Counted from the first letter of the stretch, positions 48,741 through 61,950 are shown. The stretch: DNA of 64,000 nucleotides from Nemopilema nomurai (GCA_003864495.1 ML133437.1:558001-622000); one strand, 5' to 3'. Made by a program: numbers and translations. Notes: generated by a model not told the origin, from the letters alone.

Positions 48741-51700
48741 CTATCATCATCTTCATCATCATCATCATCATCATCAAACAGGATGATTCTAGTGTTTCTT
48801 GTCAAATAATCAAACAACAGTCAAATGCGCGATAGCAATAATAAATTTAAGAAAAGGGTTCTGATAAGAGAATTTATTAAAAATTGTATTTTAGAATTGT
48901 GATGATTTATTTATACCTGCGTTGATGTGAGCAAGTTTGAAAGAGAATCGTCATTTATGTCTCTTTTATTTAGTATCTTGATCTTGTCTTGTAATTTGTT
49001 GATCGAGGAAAACTGCAAAACGAAGGCATTCATATAAGAGACATTGAGCACAGCTTCCCGTTTTATTGACGTAAGCCGGTTAGTGCAGGTAAATCCTATT
49101 GACTCGTAATTGCACGTGCCTTTTGTATTCCACCGATTTCCGACTTCAGACCAAGAAATTTTGATTTGGTCAAACCACAGGTAACTCTCACATACTGTAG
49201 GCCCATCTACATACGTCAATACAGGCCTAGCGTATTGGTAGTTCGCTGGCCAAACATTGATCAGATCCTCGTAGAGGAAATTGCCGGTTGCCAGAGAATT
49301 AAAATTCTTAAAAGAAATCATTCCGGACGGTATAATGTGAACATTTCAGGCACCGATGTGAGTGTTTCCTTTGGCACCATTTGCCCCAAAGGCCAGAGAT
49401 GCAGCAGTGTATACATTTGTTACGAGTCCATCCACATTAAGCGAAATATATTTTAAATCCATCAACATTAAGAGGAAGACAGTTGAGAATATAGTGAACA
49501 TAATTAGTACATAGCAAAGCTTGGTAAAATACCTTCGCTATGATATTTCCAGACATTTGTGAAAATTCAATGTATGTCACCTAAGAAAATAAACAAAAGT
49601 AAAGCAAATATTTACGTCTGGTAAGTGAAAAAATTACACAACGGGGAGATTTGAATATTTTGGCTGACAAAAAAGCTCCTATTAATCGTTGGACGTCTTA
49701 GGCAATGGACATGTTTTACTGTCTACTTCAGTGGATCCATTTATATCTTAACACTTGCTTTATATCTAGATACAGTAAATTAATTTCACCCGGAAATATG
49801 TAGCCCAGAAAACATCATCGAATAAACAATGAATTAACATTGATTAAGAATAAGCATACAAAGGTGCATGAACATCCTGAGGCGACCACGTGTTTCAGAA
49901 CAGCATACCTGATTTGCGAACTTTGCAGCGAACAAAGGAAGAAGAGACACGTCTCCAAATATCAGCACATTGGCCAACTGCTTTTGCTGAAACGAAATAA
50001 ATGATCGACAAATAAATTTAGATATCTTGAGGTGGTTATTCTCTGGTTATTTTGATACCACGTCACTGTCAGCGCAAAGAGACCTACAAAACTAGGTCAT
50101 CTTATGATAAACGCAGATTGTTCAATGCCCAATATTCACACAAAACAAGCCATGAAGTTCCGTTAGTACTAAGAGTTTCTTTTATTCTTGCACCAATTTG
50201 AACAGATAACTTTTCCCGTAACGGTTTAAAAAATTCTTTGCTTCTATTTCTAGCTATAAATGTTTGCCAACGTACGAGGAGAATGTTAAAACGGATGCTA
50301 TATGACTGGTATGAGACAATATTGATAAATCAGGCTTGATTTCTGCATCATGTCAATAAGAAAGTGTTCAGAGCACCATATGTCAACATTTTTCTTTATG
50401 TTATTGTGAATATTAGAATGTAGATTTGAGTTACCTTGCTTAGCGCAGTGAAATAACTGTTCCAAAAGTCGTTGTTGTTGCACAAGGAAAACCTCTCCTG
50501 CTCCAAACAGTGTGCAATCCACACGTGCAAACCGGGCGCTCTATAGCAGTGAACTGCTTTTGACTATCACAAAAATTAACAAGGCAAAGGTCAGAAAAAA
50601 CTAATGGATAAAAAGATTCAATTTGCAAGAGGTTCACTTGCAAACGAGGTTCATTCCAAAAAAGAGGCACACTCCAAAATGTAAATCGTTTAACAATGAG
50701 ACTGTACCTTGACGATGCTCCTTCGCAAGGTTCCCTGGGTGTCGTGTCAAACCAAAAGCAATAGTCGTCACGGTGAAGAGTAAAGTGAAATCTTTGGCCT
50801 ACAATAAATGCGCGAGGAAGGAAAATGAGAAAAAATAATATTTTAAGAAAATATTCAAGACAACTGCTTCACATTTGGGTATTCCTGGTGCATGTTTCTA
50901 CTGATTAAACGATAAAGGATCAGTCCTGATTCAGTACGTAAGAAATGAAGTCTATTAAACTGGAGTTAGCGAGGTCCCTCTGACGGAATGGACTTGCGTA
51001 ACGCAATAGCACTGTCGTTCAAACAAAGCACCGAACGTTGGGTACAAATAGTCAGCTTTTGCCCATTGAGAATTGTTTCCAGTTTATAAGAAAGAAACAA
51101 TTAATATCACACTGAAGGACATAGACTGATCGTATAATCCTGCTTCTTCGAATCGTTGCCTTAATCGACCATAGTTGGATTAAAATCAAGGAGGTCATTG
51201 ACGCATAGTGTAGTATTTGATGAGAAATTGTCATGGGCAAAAACCTTTTGGTACCTTCAACGAGTTTGATTTCTTCGGGTAAGTAATAAATAGCTTGCAT
51301 CCAGTGATCTCGCCACTAAAAAGATACATAGTTGCTAAAAAAATAGCTAGGATATATCAAGGGTATAAATCGAAGGGGAAGAATGGAGTGAGATACCGCT
51401 GAAATAAATATATCATATATGGATGACCGTACCAAACATCACGTCAAACTTTTATTCTTAACACCTACAAACATCAATTATCCTTCTAGAACAATCGCAC
51501 TTTGACTTTGGCTAAAGCCCAATCTCCACTAGGCGGAAAATTGTCGCGCCGCGAAGAGTTACTTTCTACTTTTCGCTAGTCGGCATTTTCCGCAGCGACA
51601 ATTTCAATTGGCCAATTAGATCGCAGGAAATTTTTCCGCCTCCATATTTTCCGCCTAATTGAGATTGGGCTTAACGCAAGTGATTGAATTATTTGATGAT

Positions 51701-54700
51701 GTTTCGAGTGTTATTCTGTTGGTTAGTCGCTTGTAGCCCGGCCAATTTCTCACCATCGGATCTTGATTCAAATTTATTTTATTCACTGATATTATCACAG
51801 TAGCGGGTATACAAATTTGTATGCATAAAATTGTCGTTAGAAAACAAGCAAAACCTTTATACTTGAAACTGATCAAGTAGCAACGGCCGTTTGATTCTAA
51901 GGGAGACAGACAACTTAAGAAAAAGTCTAATCGATGCACCCTTGTCAAAGAACGAACAAGAGAAATAAAAAGTAGCGGAACCACAATATTTGCATACAAA
52001 TGTGCATACCATAGTATGCAAAAATTATAGTTCCACCATTTCTTACTATTGTGAAACATGAGAAATATACATTAAGCGAATAAAAAGTCTATTAAATAAA
52101 TAAAAGACGTAAAATCTCACAATAACTTTATCGGGACATAGCGAAGAGCATTTTGGGGCCATACTTAAAGTAATATCTCCTTCCTCGTCTAGCGTAAGAT
52201 CCCACCACAAAATGATGCAGTGCCCACGCCCTGTTGCGCTAGCCTCGATTTCCAACTCATAACTTGTCTGCTCCAATTGACGAGAAAATACACTTGGTTT
52301 TGCATTGAAGTCAAATCTGGTGGTGCAAAATTGGAAGAGAATATGAAGTTCTGTTACAGAAGACAATCAAGACAACAAAACTATAATGAGTTCCATTGAG
52401 AAATTAAGAAATTTAAGTTAAGTGACATAAAACATTCACTAGCATAAACATTAACGCAACACAACAACAGACCTAAAAAATATCATTAAAATTGACGCCA
52501 AATTAGTCAAGGATGTCTATTCACGACCATTTCAAAATGTTCCTTGTTGGGGAATCTGGATAATAAAAAAAAAGACTATTTCTAGAGCAGGCAAGGGGTA
52601 GCATTCCTTCCTTGCACCTCATGTTCTACCTGCGTTTTGGAAGTCAAATTCACCTTTCGTCCACCCTCCTTTCAAGCAAGGATGTTGAAAACATCATTAG
52701 AGTCGACGGTGGGGGTGGGGGGGCATGTTTCAAAAGGCAGGTTCACCAAGATACAGAAACGGTTGTTGCAGACATGTGTTTATTGTTGTGAAGAGCATAT
52801 CATCAAAACAAAACGCCAAGGAAGAAGGCCTTGAAAGGCTCCACCCAATGCTAATTTTCCTTCTACATTTCCCCATGCTATTTTCGTCGAAATTCCAAGA
52901 GACCGTTTTAGTCAAACAGTAGGCGAAAGGAGGGCATCGTCAGAGTCTCAAATCCCATGCTTCTATCCTATGGTGGGACACGTGCCCCTGTGCCCTATAC
53001 ATCCCAAGCCTATGCTTTCAGGAGTTTTATGCACGATTGCTGCTAGCCTGTTGTAATGAAGCTATCACTATTTGCGTGTTGCTTACATCCTTTGTAACAG
53101 TATATGCAATATATCAGCAATTCGGTGTTCCAGCTGAATCGATCCAGAAAGCATCAACAGGTGGTTTTGTACGATGATATTCGTGTTTAGGGCTAGGCCA
53201 ATTGGCCGTTCTAACCATCTACAGAACAAAACTCCTAAAACTTTACAATCTTGTTAACAACGGAATCAAGGGTAGGGAATCAAATGAGCTTAGAATGACT
53301 TGAGCTTATGCCTGGCGGCCGATCACTTATCTGATATGATATTATGGTTTATCAGGATATCAAAAGTGTACTTAGTTCTAAACCGCTGGTCTGCTCTGCT
53401 GTGGTTTTATACGAAAAACTAGAACTTAGCATTCGGAGCCATTTTGCTTAAAGGAATTTCCACCTTTACAGTCTTCGAGGGTGCTGCTGAAGCGTTCACA
53501 TCCACAGAAGAAGAAACGTCTCAAAATCCTTAGGACGATAGATGCCTGAGTTTACTTCATAGCATGGAGCATAAAAATGAGAAACAATTTACTTAAGCAG
53601 CTAACTTGAAAAAGCAGACAACGAGTGAAAGATGACATTGAAGGGACAAAATTCACCTGTAAACGAGAGCCAGTTTGTATATCTGTATATCTGTATTCTA
53701 GAAAAAACTCAAACTACTCGGATAGAAAGGCTTTAAAACAAGATTTTAGCTTTTGCAGCGTAATGAACATTTCTTGAACCATTGGTGGCTGTGTTACTTG
53801 AAAATCAATACAAAAAATCCAATCAGTGAACAAGTGCTTTGTGGTACAGAACTAGCTATTCATTTTGTAAGCTTTCGGTCATTTTTCGACGTTCGCATTA
53901 TTTGAGGAGTTGCGGGCGAAAAGGTACTTTAGGTATGCAACTGATTCTGCTATACCTAGCTATTGTAATTTCCAATACCTTTAAAAATTCAATGAAGTGT
54001 ACAAGGGCACAATTGGTATGTACAAATTTTTCAATCAAGGTTTGCCAACGTCAGAAATCTCCGACAACAACCCTTTCTTCTTGTCATCCTTTTCTGGATG
54101 AAAAAGCAGAGCACTGGGCAGCTAATGCGATGCACTGCGATACCAAGCTGCAGCTAGGGCAGGTTTTAAAAGAAAGCTGGAAGAAACTTTGACAAGCGTG
54201 AAGGAATCGGCATAAAAAGAGTCAAAATTACCTGGCAGCTTTGATGGGGTTCGAAATCATGCGGAGATCACCAACTTCGTCAACATGAAGTTCGTCCGCA
54301 GCAGCCGTCCCTGGCACTGTGGAGCAGCAGCCATTGGCTTCACGGCTTCACCGTCGGGAAACTGCGCAAATAAAAGCGTCTGTATCAAATCAGTGGATGA
54401 GGAATCCAAACAAAAATGTTGAAGGACACCCAATGGCAATTAATACGGTAACACCTCCAATCGCCTGCAGTGGTGTAACAGAGCAATCCAGTCCTTAAAT
54501 TGATGTTCAAATTGAAATTAATTGATGGCATCGATATTTAAGTTTAAAGCCAAGCAAAGCATCATGTTCAGTTATTTCCAAGTCCCCAAAGTGTCGATCT
54601 ATACGTTTCTCCTCTCTATTTTGATCAAGCCTTAGCGGCATACTAACACTAGGCAACGCAATATAGCTCATGAATCTAGAATCATTCAAGACTACTTTGG

Positions 54701-57700
54701 AAGCAAACATCTTCAACAACAACAACAAGGGTAATTTTCATCTTAGGATCAAACACTTCATAGCAGTACTGTTAAAATATCTTCTTCTTTAGAGCTGTCA
54801 GGTCAAAGGACTTATCTATATGATGGCACATCAAAAATTTATAGAATTTGACAAATCTATTGAAAATCCAAAAATCCCTTCAGATTTGCATGCCCTCGCG
54901 AATTCCGAGAAAACTGCCTAAAATATGAAAAATCAGCAACATTCCCCGAAATTAAACTGTAAACATAAGAGAATCCATTTGCATGACAAGCCCAAAATCC
55001 GTGGACAATATACATTCTCATGACTGATAATATGACATCGAAATGAGGCTGTGCATGAGTTCCTCGAGCGCATGCGTTATAAATTTCACCAAATAATATT
55101 ATCACGAGATTTAGGCTTTAAATGTTACTTGGGACTAGAGGTTCTTCTCTATGTCATGTTAACCAAATTATACTCACAAGGCTGCTTACATTTCCATTTG
55201 GTCGTGGTAATCATGCTCGCAAATTAGCTTTGATATGATTTGGGCAAAGCATTCTTAGTCCTCGTTTCTTACTTGCAAAATTGTAAATTGTTGTATTTGT
55301 GACACATGGGGTAAATTAAGTGGACGGCTATAAAATTTCGAGGGCTGTGTCTTCCACACTCCGACCCAACTACGAAAACTCTTTTTCCCATATTTCAAAA
55401 ATCAATAACTGAGGCAGCTAACGGGCTGGATAATAAAGCCATGTTCTCTCGTTTCCATATACGCGCAACACACCTCCACCTAACAGATCTCCAAGCCAAG
55501 CTAGGTAACAAAAGATGTCAAGCAACGCCTCATTGACATCTGAATTCTTACCTCAAGATCGCCGAGCTTGTGTCTGCTCCACAAAACTTGGCTTTCCGCG
55601 ACCTGAATAAAAACTGTGGCAGCCGCGGGCACGACTTCGCAGTCCTCCTGTCAAGGCAAAGAAAACTGATACAGTCTGGCCTAGATTTATACATCCAGTG
55701 AGGTTATTCAACCTAAAGGCGTCACCAGTACATTGTGCAAGCTAAACCACTCTTCTGTGTTTTCTCAAAAGGTATAAGGCGATGTGCTTCTTCAGCTTCG
55801 AATGGCAAAATGAAATCAATAGAGTAATCAAAATGGCCTGAATATTGTTTCTTTATTGGTAGGGAACTCAGTTTGTAGATAGGTAGAAATACGCAGGTTC
55901 TCTTTAGTCGTATTCAGATAAACAAAACGAATGGAACAATAAACATTGCTATCAATTTGTCCTGGAAAGCAGATTCGCTTTAAAGCAAAGCCATTTACAG
56001 AAAGTAGTGGGTCACTCATAGTGACGTCATACTTTCCAACCTTAGATCCTTGCTGAATAGCTAAGGCTGCGATTCCATCCTCTAAGATCCTTCGCTCTTA
56101 GTTTTAAAAGCCCTTTGAACTAAGACACATATTCTGCATTTATTTGGGTGGGGGATATTGAAAAGAGCAAATACGATTGCAGAAGCAAAATAGAGATAAA
56201 AAAGTAAACCAATCGTTCCTTGCTAGGAATTAAACGGAATTCAAAAGAAATGTGTTTGAGATTAAGTCACAGTTAGCCTCATTAAAGCCTCTTTACTTGA
56301 AAAATTTTCTTAGCAACAATAAGGCAGAGATCTGATTTGTGAAGAAGATTTATGAACAAAAGGACATCATTCTCTTTTCTTCTTAGAAGTTGCAAAAATT
56401 GCAAAAAGAATTGGGAGCATCCAAATCATGTGCTTATTGGTAAAGCTTTTAGGCCTAACGTCGAGTCCAAATAATACTCCATAGAAGCCAAAGACATATA
56501 CCATGCCACAACACTTCTCAAAGGCGACAGGCCTATCGGTTGAAACCAATAATCCTTTTTGCAAAAAAATTCTTGAAATGTAACTTCGTCATGCTCGAAA
56601 TAGCAACTAACGCAGCCACTCACTGGGCATATATGCTACATTAAACGAATTGTCAAAACTAGATTAACATCTTGCCACCCTTGATCGTACTAAATAGAGG
56701 CCAGATTAATGCACTGGGATATGTCACGTGACGCGTTGGTCAGAGCTGAATCAACAGAGCGCTTTCATAACATCTTTACCCAATTTACATGGTTACTTGT
56801 ATACTTGGATAGCGCAATATTGGTGGCTTTTTCTTGGAAATGGCGATACAGTGCGTTCAATGCTGATTAATAACAATACAGTGCGTTCTATGTTAATTAG
56901 TGTTGCATACAAACAGGCTGTTTATCATCAAAACAATTTCCTCTATTCTCAAAATCTAGGTAAACAGAGCTACAAATGATGGTACAACTTACTGTTAAAA
57001 GATGTTCCTTTGCATGTTGAAGAGTAGGCAACACTCCTTCCCCAATTAGCTCACTGTCAAAAATTTCAGTCACAAGAATGTTCGCTTTCTGTCTCAGATC
57101 TTTATCTAGAGCAAAAAGTGTTTAAAGACAAATCTGGAAGATGGTTGGTGTAATTGTTTAGACTAGTAAATGATTGGTGATATTTTTCAGGAAACAAACC
57201 AAGAAGACCAAAATGGAGTGAGCACCTTGATAAAAATACTGAGATATAAGTAGTCACCTGCTCCAACAAGCATTTCTGTAGATCTTTTATTAACTACTTT
57301 GATGCTGTTTTGCAGCTCATTTCTCTCAACAACATCTTTGGCAATCTTTGCCATTGGCTCAAAAACCTAAAACAAATAAAAACAAACAATTAATAGTAAG
57401 CTGGCTTTTAGCCCTGGCCATCTTTCTGGTGACAAATGGATCAAATGGAATAATGCAATCATGACACATGAAGATAATTGGTCTCTTTTGAAATCTACTT
57501 GGTCTACTTTGAAAACAAATAATATCAAGAGCTGAATACTTGACAGCACAAAGAACAGAGTAAAGAACAGATGCCTTGTTCCTGGCCAAAATAAAACAAC
57601 ACTAAGTCAAAGGGAAAATAAAAATTACCTCACAGGCTGTGACAGTAGTAGCTCCACATGAAGCAGCCATCATGGCTAAGATGCCAGTACCTGTTCCAAT

Positions 57701-58943
57701 ATCGAGAACATGGGCAACATTTTCACTATCTTTGAATTTTTGGATAATCTTTCTGAGGGCCTCATAATACTTCACATTCTATAAAGAAACAAAGCTCTGT
57801 GTTTAAAAATCCAAACTGTAACTTCTTATCATAGTTTGCAACACACATTAGACTGTATGGGCTAAATGAGAAAGTCTGCAGTAAAGATGGTGATTATGAT
57901 GAGCTAAAATTAAATGCCTATTCTTTTGATTATGGTTGAATAGTACAGCCAACATAAACCAGATCTCTAGCAAGGCCTAAATATTGACTTAAAGGGAAAT
58001 GTATTCAAATTATCATGTCTCCATCAAAGCAGTAATGGGTGAGAATAAATGTTGCTGGTTAGGGCAGAGGTTGAAGAAGCACTCCATTCACTGATAGCAT
58101 CAATTCAAGGTTTTAACAGCTACCAGTGCCGGCTGTTACTTCACTGCAACAAATGCACTTTTCCTGCTTTGAATGTTGTCATCACCATCACCTATTCAAC
58201 TTATTCTATTATTTGAATAAATAGCAGTGGCTACTAGAATATAGACTTAACAGAGAAGGCTATTTAATGGCTTGTTAAGACTTGTTTAGCTTGTGGCGAC
58301 CGATAAATCTGCCAATAAAACATTCAATTCTTAGAGCATATTTTTAGGAAATCAAAAGACATCCATTTTAAGAAGATGAAGAAAAACTTACTCTTTCAAC
58401 ATCGTGAAGCATTCCAGCATAAGTAGATCTGGAAAAATGACACTGATTGATGCAATGTTTTGAAGAAAAGATTATTTAAAAAATTGTAAAATCCCAGTAT
58501 TCAGCTAAACACAAATGAGCCTCTATGGATATGTGAACAAAAAGTAGGAGCAAGTATTCTTTAATAATTGTAAAAAGTACAAAAAAGTGTACAGTGGGAA
58601 ACCAACACAAGTAGTAAAGTGATGAAAACTGACAATAGCAACAACCTTCGTTACAGCTTTAGACTTTGATAGCATTGACAAACTCTCTCGTGTACTTAAA
58701 CTGAAATTAGAGTTGAAATTGTTTTCACACTCACTAGCATTCTAATCTGGGCTTTACAAATGTTTTATGATCTAATCTGCAAATTGGCATATGATCTGCA
58801 AAGGTCAGAAGTTTCCACAACAATTCAAATCACATTAACGCATTTCACCTTGCAATCTCTTGCTTAACATCGTCATCCTCTTCTGATTCTTTGAAGACCC
58901 ATTCGGCAATGCCATCTACTGGATTCTCTTTCAACACAAACAT
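43914..58943 (-). CDS. PRMT7: Protein arginine methyltransferase 7, 19 exons, two apparent 1-base frameshifts
   Basis: Minus-strand exons: 58943-58849, 58428-58392, 57778-57629, 57366-57258, 57105-56993, 55647-55552, 54361-54232, 52316-52121, 51315-51255, 50798-50708, 50563-50435, 49986-49909, 49580-49533, 49012-48917, 48650-48497, 48333-48248, 47696-47518, 44469-44391, 44060-43914. Sum 2074 nt; adding one base in each of exons 7 and 11 gives 2076 nt, 691 residues, against 692 in human. The first methyltransferase domain has VLDIGTGTG (SAM loop, 68-76), ACEVFEPMA, and the double-E loop EIFDSELIGEG (E144, E153). The degenerate second domain includes FGDVSLLPLF, AEPFFSSSLFPW and MPQRG, as in human; the last exon has KHAKQGV. 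PRMT7 makes monomethylarginine on histones and splicing or stress proteins. The ATG follows a 5' context similar to the human start. An intronless GPCR lies in the intron between the exons at 47518 and 44469. Confidence 0.96.
45151..45190 (+). promoter_or_regulatory. Four TGACGTA (CRE/ATF-like) sites at 11-bp spacing
   Basis: TGACGTA occurs at 45151, 45162, 45173 and 45184, followed by A, G, A and A. The 11-bp period puts all four on one face of the helix. They lie ~1.05 kb before the GPCR start codon, in the PRMT7 intron. bZIP factors of the CREB/ATF group bind TGACGTA(A/C). The array may be a small tandem duplication rather than a selected element. Confidence 0.45.
46236..47183 (+). CDS. 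Intronless rhodopsin-like (class A) GPCR nested in a PRMT7 intron
   Basis: A single 315-codon ORF with seven hydrophobic segments at about 11-33, 42-65, 82-103, 121-147, 150-174, 197-221 and 232-255. Class A landmarks: N23 in TM1, SLSTAD (D51) in TM2, W132 in TM4, CTLP (P215) in TM6, and NPTLDSVLY in TM7. The DRY motif is changed to QRT (104-106) and NPxxY to DSVLY, so P7.50 is Ser. Extracellular loops are very short and loop 2 has no cysteine. The C-tail (about 60 residues) is Ser/His-rich. Ligand unknown; it resembles the lineage-expanded orphan receptors of invertebrates. It is intact, unlike the surrounding PRMT7 frame. An ATTAAA at 47267-47272 follows the stop by 84 bp. Expression inside the host intron is inferred, not shown. 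Confidence 0.9.
   Translation: MTAFYQTSYFVSELIALSGIISNISQIILTLQIKKKKSPFELSILSLSTADLLSSIFTITHILYWHLLYNFMISIQPSLNFISLAGLQFCILTSIFHLVFIAIQRTFAAVSPLKFRQKFTVGFCNCCILAIWVLSFGISAINVLVITKADIIGYICIISEASLLATYSLTCYIIRRQSRVTRMLSNASRTRHSTVRAAFLHSVSVTFAFILCTLPAALFHVNALKRVRSIDYLYEWVRWMFYMNPTLDSVLYFYFRKRQIKKPQITYSFASQHHRSCYNLEDARRQASKVKPTSNRYEMTHSHCNTSFQHQVSSV
47267..47272 (+). terminator. GPCR polyadenylation signal candidate
   Basis: ATTAAA, the common variant signal, 84 bp past the GPCR stop; a second AT-rich run follows at about 47317. Confidence 0.45.
48693..48776 (+). repeat. (ATC)n / (TCA)n microsatellite
   Basis: About 27 near-perfect CAT/ATC triplets with two interruptions (CACTATC, CTTCATC), in the PRMT7 intron between exons at 48917 and 48650. 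Length polymorphism is likely. Confidence 0.95.
51516..51671. mobile_element. 156-bp MITE with AGCCCAATCTC terminal inverted repeats
   Basis: Ends are AGCCCAATCTC-CACTAGGCGGAAAA and, inverted, AGCCCAATCTC-AATTAGGCGGAAAA: about 21 of 25 matched. Flanks are CTAA on the left and TTAA (inverted) on the right, so a TAA target duplication is possible. No ORF. It lies in a PRMT7 intron (51316-52120). Confidence 0.7.
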
Positions 58944-59641
58944 CCTAAACTTGACGTAAATATTTTAAACATATTAAAGAGTATTTATGATGATGATGGT
59001 AAAAGTAAAATCTTTCAAATACATAGAATCGATCTAATGAAACGATATGAGGTAATGTGCTAACTAACATACTACAGTAAAAAATTAAAGTTGAGGAAGG
59101 GCTAACTTAAATGTCTCATCAAAAATGATAGTTTCTATGGTGGGTAGACACAAAATGTGATGGATCCCAAACTAACCTTTATGCAATTAAGTTAAATGTA
59201 ACCTTTCTTTTACGTTCCTAGCTCATACAACCCCGAACTGCTTTCAAACATTGACAACTCACCCTCAGTTTATCCACCCTCGTGGAGGCCAAATACGAAA
59301 ATTAGGCTATTTCAACCTCGCTTTCATGGAGAATTGCCGCGAAAGGTCAAAACCATTAGCAGAGTTAAGAAGCAGAAACAAGGGTCTTTTAAAATTGGAG
59401 AGATTTGAAAATGCCATATTTCGTTTGCTCAGTGATAAGCAAATGTTATGTTACGAAAAATAATTATTCTGAGGATCTTTGAAATTTAGAGACGATTGAA
59501 AAGCGAAAAGAATACACCTATTAACAATTTGGAAAAATAACAGCCAAGTGAGATCGGGAAGGCACCTGGAGTTTTAGATCAATTTGAAATGGTTTCAAAT
59601 TTATTTAGACTTATTTTATATAGTCAATTCATAAATTGCAG
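58944..59641. other. Upstream flank of PRMT7
   Basis: Probably the PRMT7 5' UTR and promoter for the first few hundred bases. No other feature recognised; a 70-codon plus ORF (59251-59463) has no family resemblance. Confidence 0.4.
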
Positions 59642-59745
59642 AAATAGCTTCACGAGTAGCTGGAGAAGTTGCTCGAGGGATTTATCGTAGCAAAAAGAGT
59701 GAACTAAAAGATATCTGGGTCATTGCAGACATAAAGCAAATTTGA
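59642..59745 (+). pseudogene. Possible short-chain dehydrogenase C-terminal exon fragment
   Basis: After an acceptor-like ATAAATTGCAG, the frame reads EIASRVAGEVARGIYRSKK, then KDIWVIADIKQI and TGA. The V-A-E-V-R-GIYR-KK-D-W-AD pattern recalls the C-terminal part of DHRS7-type short-chain dehydrogenases. No upstream exons with the Rossmann or YxxxK motifs are seen, so it looks like a fragment. It could be chance. Confidence 0.25.
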
Positions 59746-61737
59746 TTAGTACTTTTCAAGTTTTTACCACAATTCTACTGTTGGAGAGGAGACTTTGTGT
59801 CAGAGCTTTCTGTTTGCAAAAGTGGATGTATTGCTTTACAAACATTGATAGCTATACCATGAGGATTGAATTTGAAGAAAGCCAATTCAGCGAGGCCAAA
59901 TATTTTGTATTTAAAAGGCCATAGGAACAATAGGTTGATATCCAATAAGTAATGAGCTATGAGTGTTTTCGTAGATGGGGAGTATTTTGTCTGCTTACTG
60001 TTTTCTGGTTTAAAATAACTCATGTCTTTACATTTAAAACCTTGATTTTTGTTGAGAGTGGGGGTAATTTTGCCTCTGGAACACCCGCAGATAAGTGTTT
60101 TGAGTTTCTAATGATAGTAATTTGACAGCCAAATACAGAAAAATTAGTTTAGATGACAATTCTAAACTACTAAGAAGTATTCTAGGCGTCAGATTGACAC
60201 GGCCTAATGACAACGAAATTAGGTACATCCTTTTGTCCGAGTCGTGATTTGCAAAATTTTGTTCGAGTCGTGTGACTGGAATTGCAAAAATTCTTCTGCA
60301 AAAATTGCCCTATGGTTTGTTGGCGTTCACATGAACAAATGAAAGTCGATGTGTAGACAGAAGTGGTGCAAGAAATTTTCTGACAGAGGGGTTACAGCTT
60401 CCAACTAAATGACTAAAATATGCATTTTTGCGGCTAAAATGACTTAAATATGCAGTTTTCTTACGTTATTTTGTCAATAGCCTAGAATTTATTTGGTCAA
60501 TAGCTCCGACAATAGCCTAGAATTTCCTCAAATGGGGGGCTAGATGCTTCCAACTGAGTGGCTGTAGCCCCCTCTACCCTTCCCCTGTCGCCACTACTAT
60601 GTGTTGACGATTCGCTAACAACAGCACGAATCAAATGTATGCAAACTTGATTTATACCATTTAATAATTGGCCTTAAAAATCGTCGTTAGCAATTTCTCA
60701 GTGAAAGTGAACCCCTAGTTATTGACCCATAAAGTTCGACTTCGACTACAAGAAGCGAGTGACCCATTCCACATAAACCATCGTGTAGCAGCCTGGCACC
60801 AAAAGCAGACCATTGTCAGGGCCAGTGATATGTGTTTGAAAGCGGGGGCAAACATACGAAAATGAAAGGTTTAGTAAAGGCCACTAACTTAGGGTAGGAA
60901 ATAGTTTGACCATGTGCCACTCTATGGTGTCTTTTAAAAGCCATCCAGATTACAGAATACTTTGCCCCCTTCTCTTTCTCAAAAAAACTTCTTTCTATTC
61001 ATTTTCTTCTACATTGCCTTAAAATTGTTCTGCAGGACATGACCCTGTTGTCTTGTATATCCCTATAGACATTTTCAATTAAAGCGTCAAATAGCACGAT
61101 GTATATTTTGCGATGAAGAAAAAAATATATAAACATACGTATGCATCTACTAATCTGATGTTTGATTACGATGATGCTGAAGGCTGATACTGTCTTCAGC
61201 GCGCTTGCAGTGCTGTGCATGCATTGCCCTGGAAAAAGAGATATCAAGATACATTCACGGTCACAACTGACGTCATTATTATTTTGACCATAGTAAATAC
61301 TGTAGTAATCATCATTTTCAAAACAATAATGTAAGTAATTGCTTTCGTGGAAACCTGTCTAAATGTTCTTATCACTCCACAGAGCCTCGCCCCATCTTTT
61401 CTTCGAACACCTCAATAAAACTTCTCTTCAGACATGAAAAGGATCAATCAGAGAACCTTCTCATTTCCCATGATCTTAAGTGCTTTAAGTATTCTAGATA
61501 TTTTCTAAAACTGGCCTAAATGGGGATCAGTACTTTCATTGCTGAAATATGAACTGGGCATTCATGGCTGAAAAAATTAAATTTGTGCTTATTTATGAAA
61601 ATTACTGAACAGCTACGCATTTGGATTCTTGGCTCCAGCCTTTATTAACCTTTCACATTTTCTTTTGTTGGACAGACCTTTTTTTTAATAAATCCAGTGA
61701 GTAACTGGGTAGAACGGAGTTAATGTGTTGTGTACAG
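59746..61737. other. Spacer without a recognised gene
   Basis: AT-rich. GCTTCCAACT recurs at about 60399 and 60547 in a decayed repeat with G-run segments. No ORF with recognisable homology. Confidence 0.4.
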
Positions 61738-61950
61738 TGAATCTGCATGTGGAAAGGATATTCAACACTGCCCGCATACACAAGTGCCTCCAAAACTCAG
61801 CCAACAGCTTTGCCAGTGCTTGGGGCCACAGCCGCCTGAAACCGATACAGCAGCCTCTGCTTTCAACATCTCAGCTATCAAAGTGAAACTGTGGCTGACC
61901 TCTGAAAGTTTAACTCCAAATGTAGTCTGCTATATTCAGTTCAGATACTT
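61738..61950 (+). CDS. Candidate internal exon, function unknown
   Basis: 213 nt between TTGTGTACAG and GTAAGT, open in one frame (1 + 70 codons + 2). The reading is Cys/Pro/Gln-rich at first (LCQCLGPQPPETDT), then strand-like (FNISAIKVKLWLTSESL, VVCYIQFRY). Composition and borders fit a real coding exon of a plus-strand gene, but neither neighbouring exons nor a family is recognised. Confidence 0.4.

Noticed and set aside
51052..51255. Apparent third PRMT7 frameshift after exon 9
   Set aside because: Reading on past 51255 looked frame-shifted, but a GTACCA donor there and exon 10 at 50798 give VEGQRFHFTLHRDDYC in phase, so the sequence beyond is intron.
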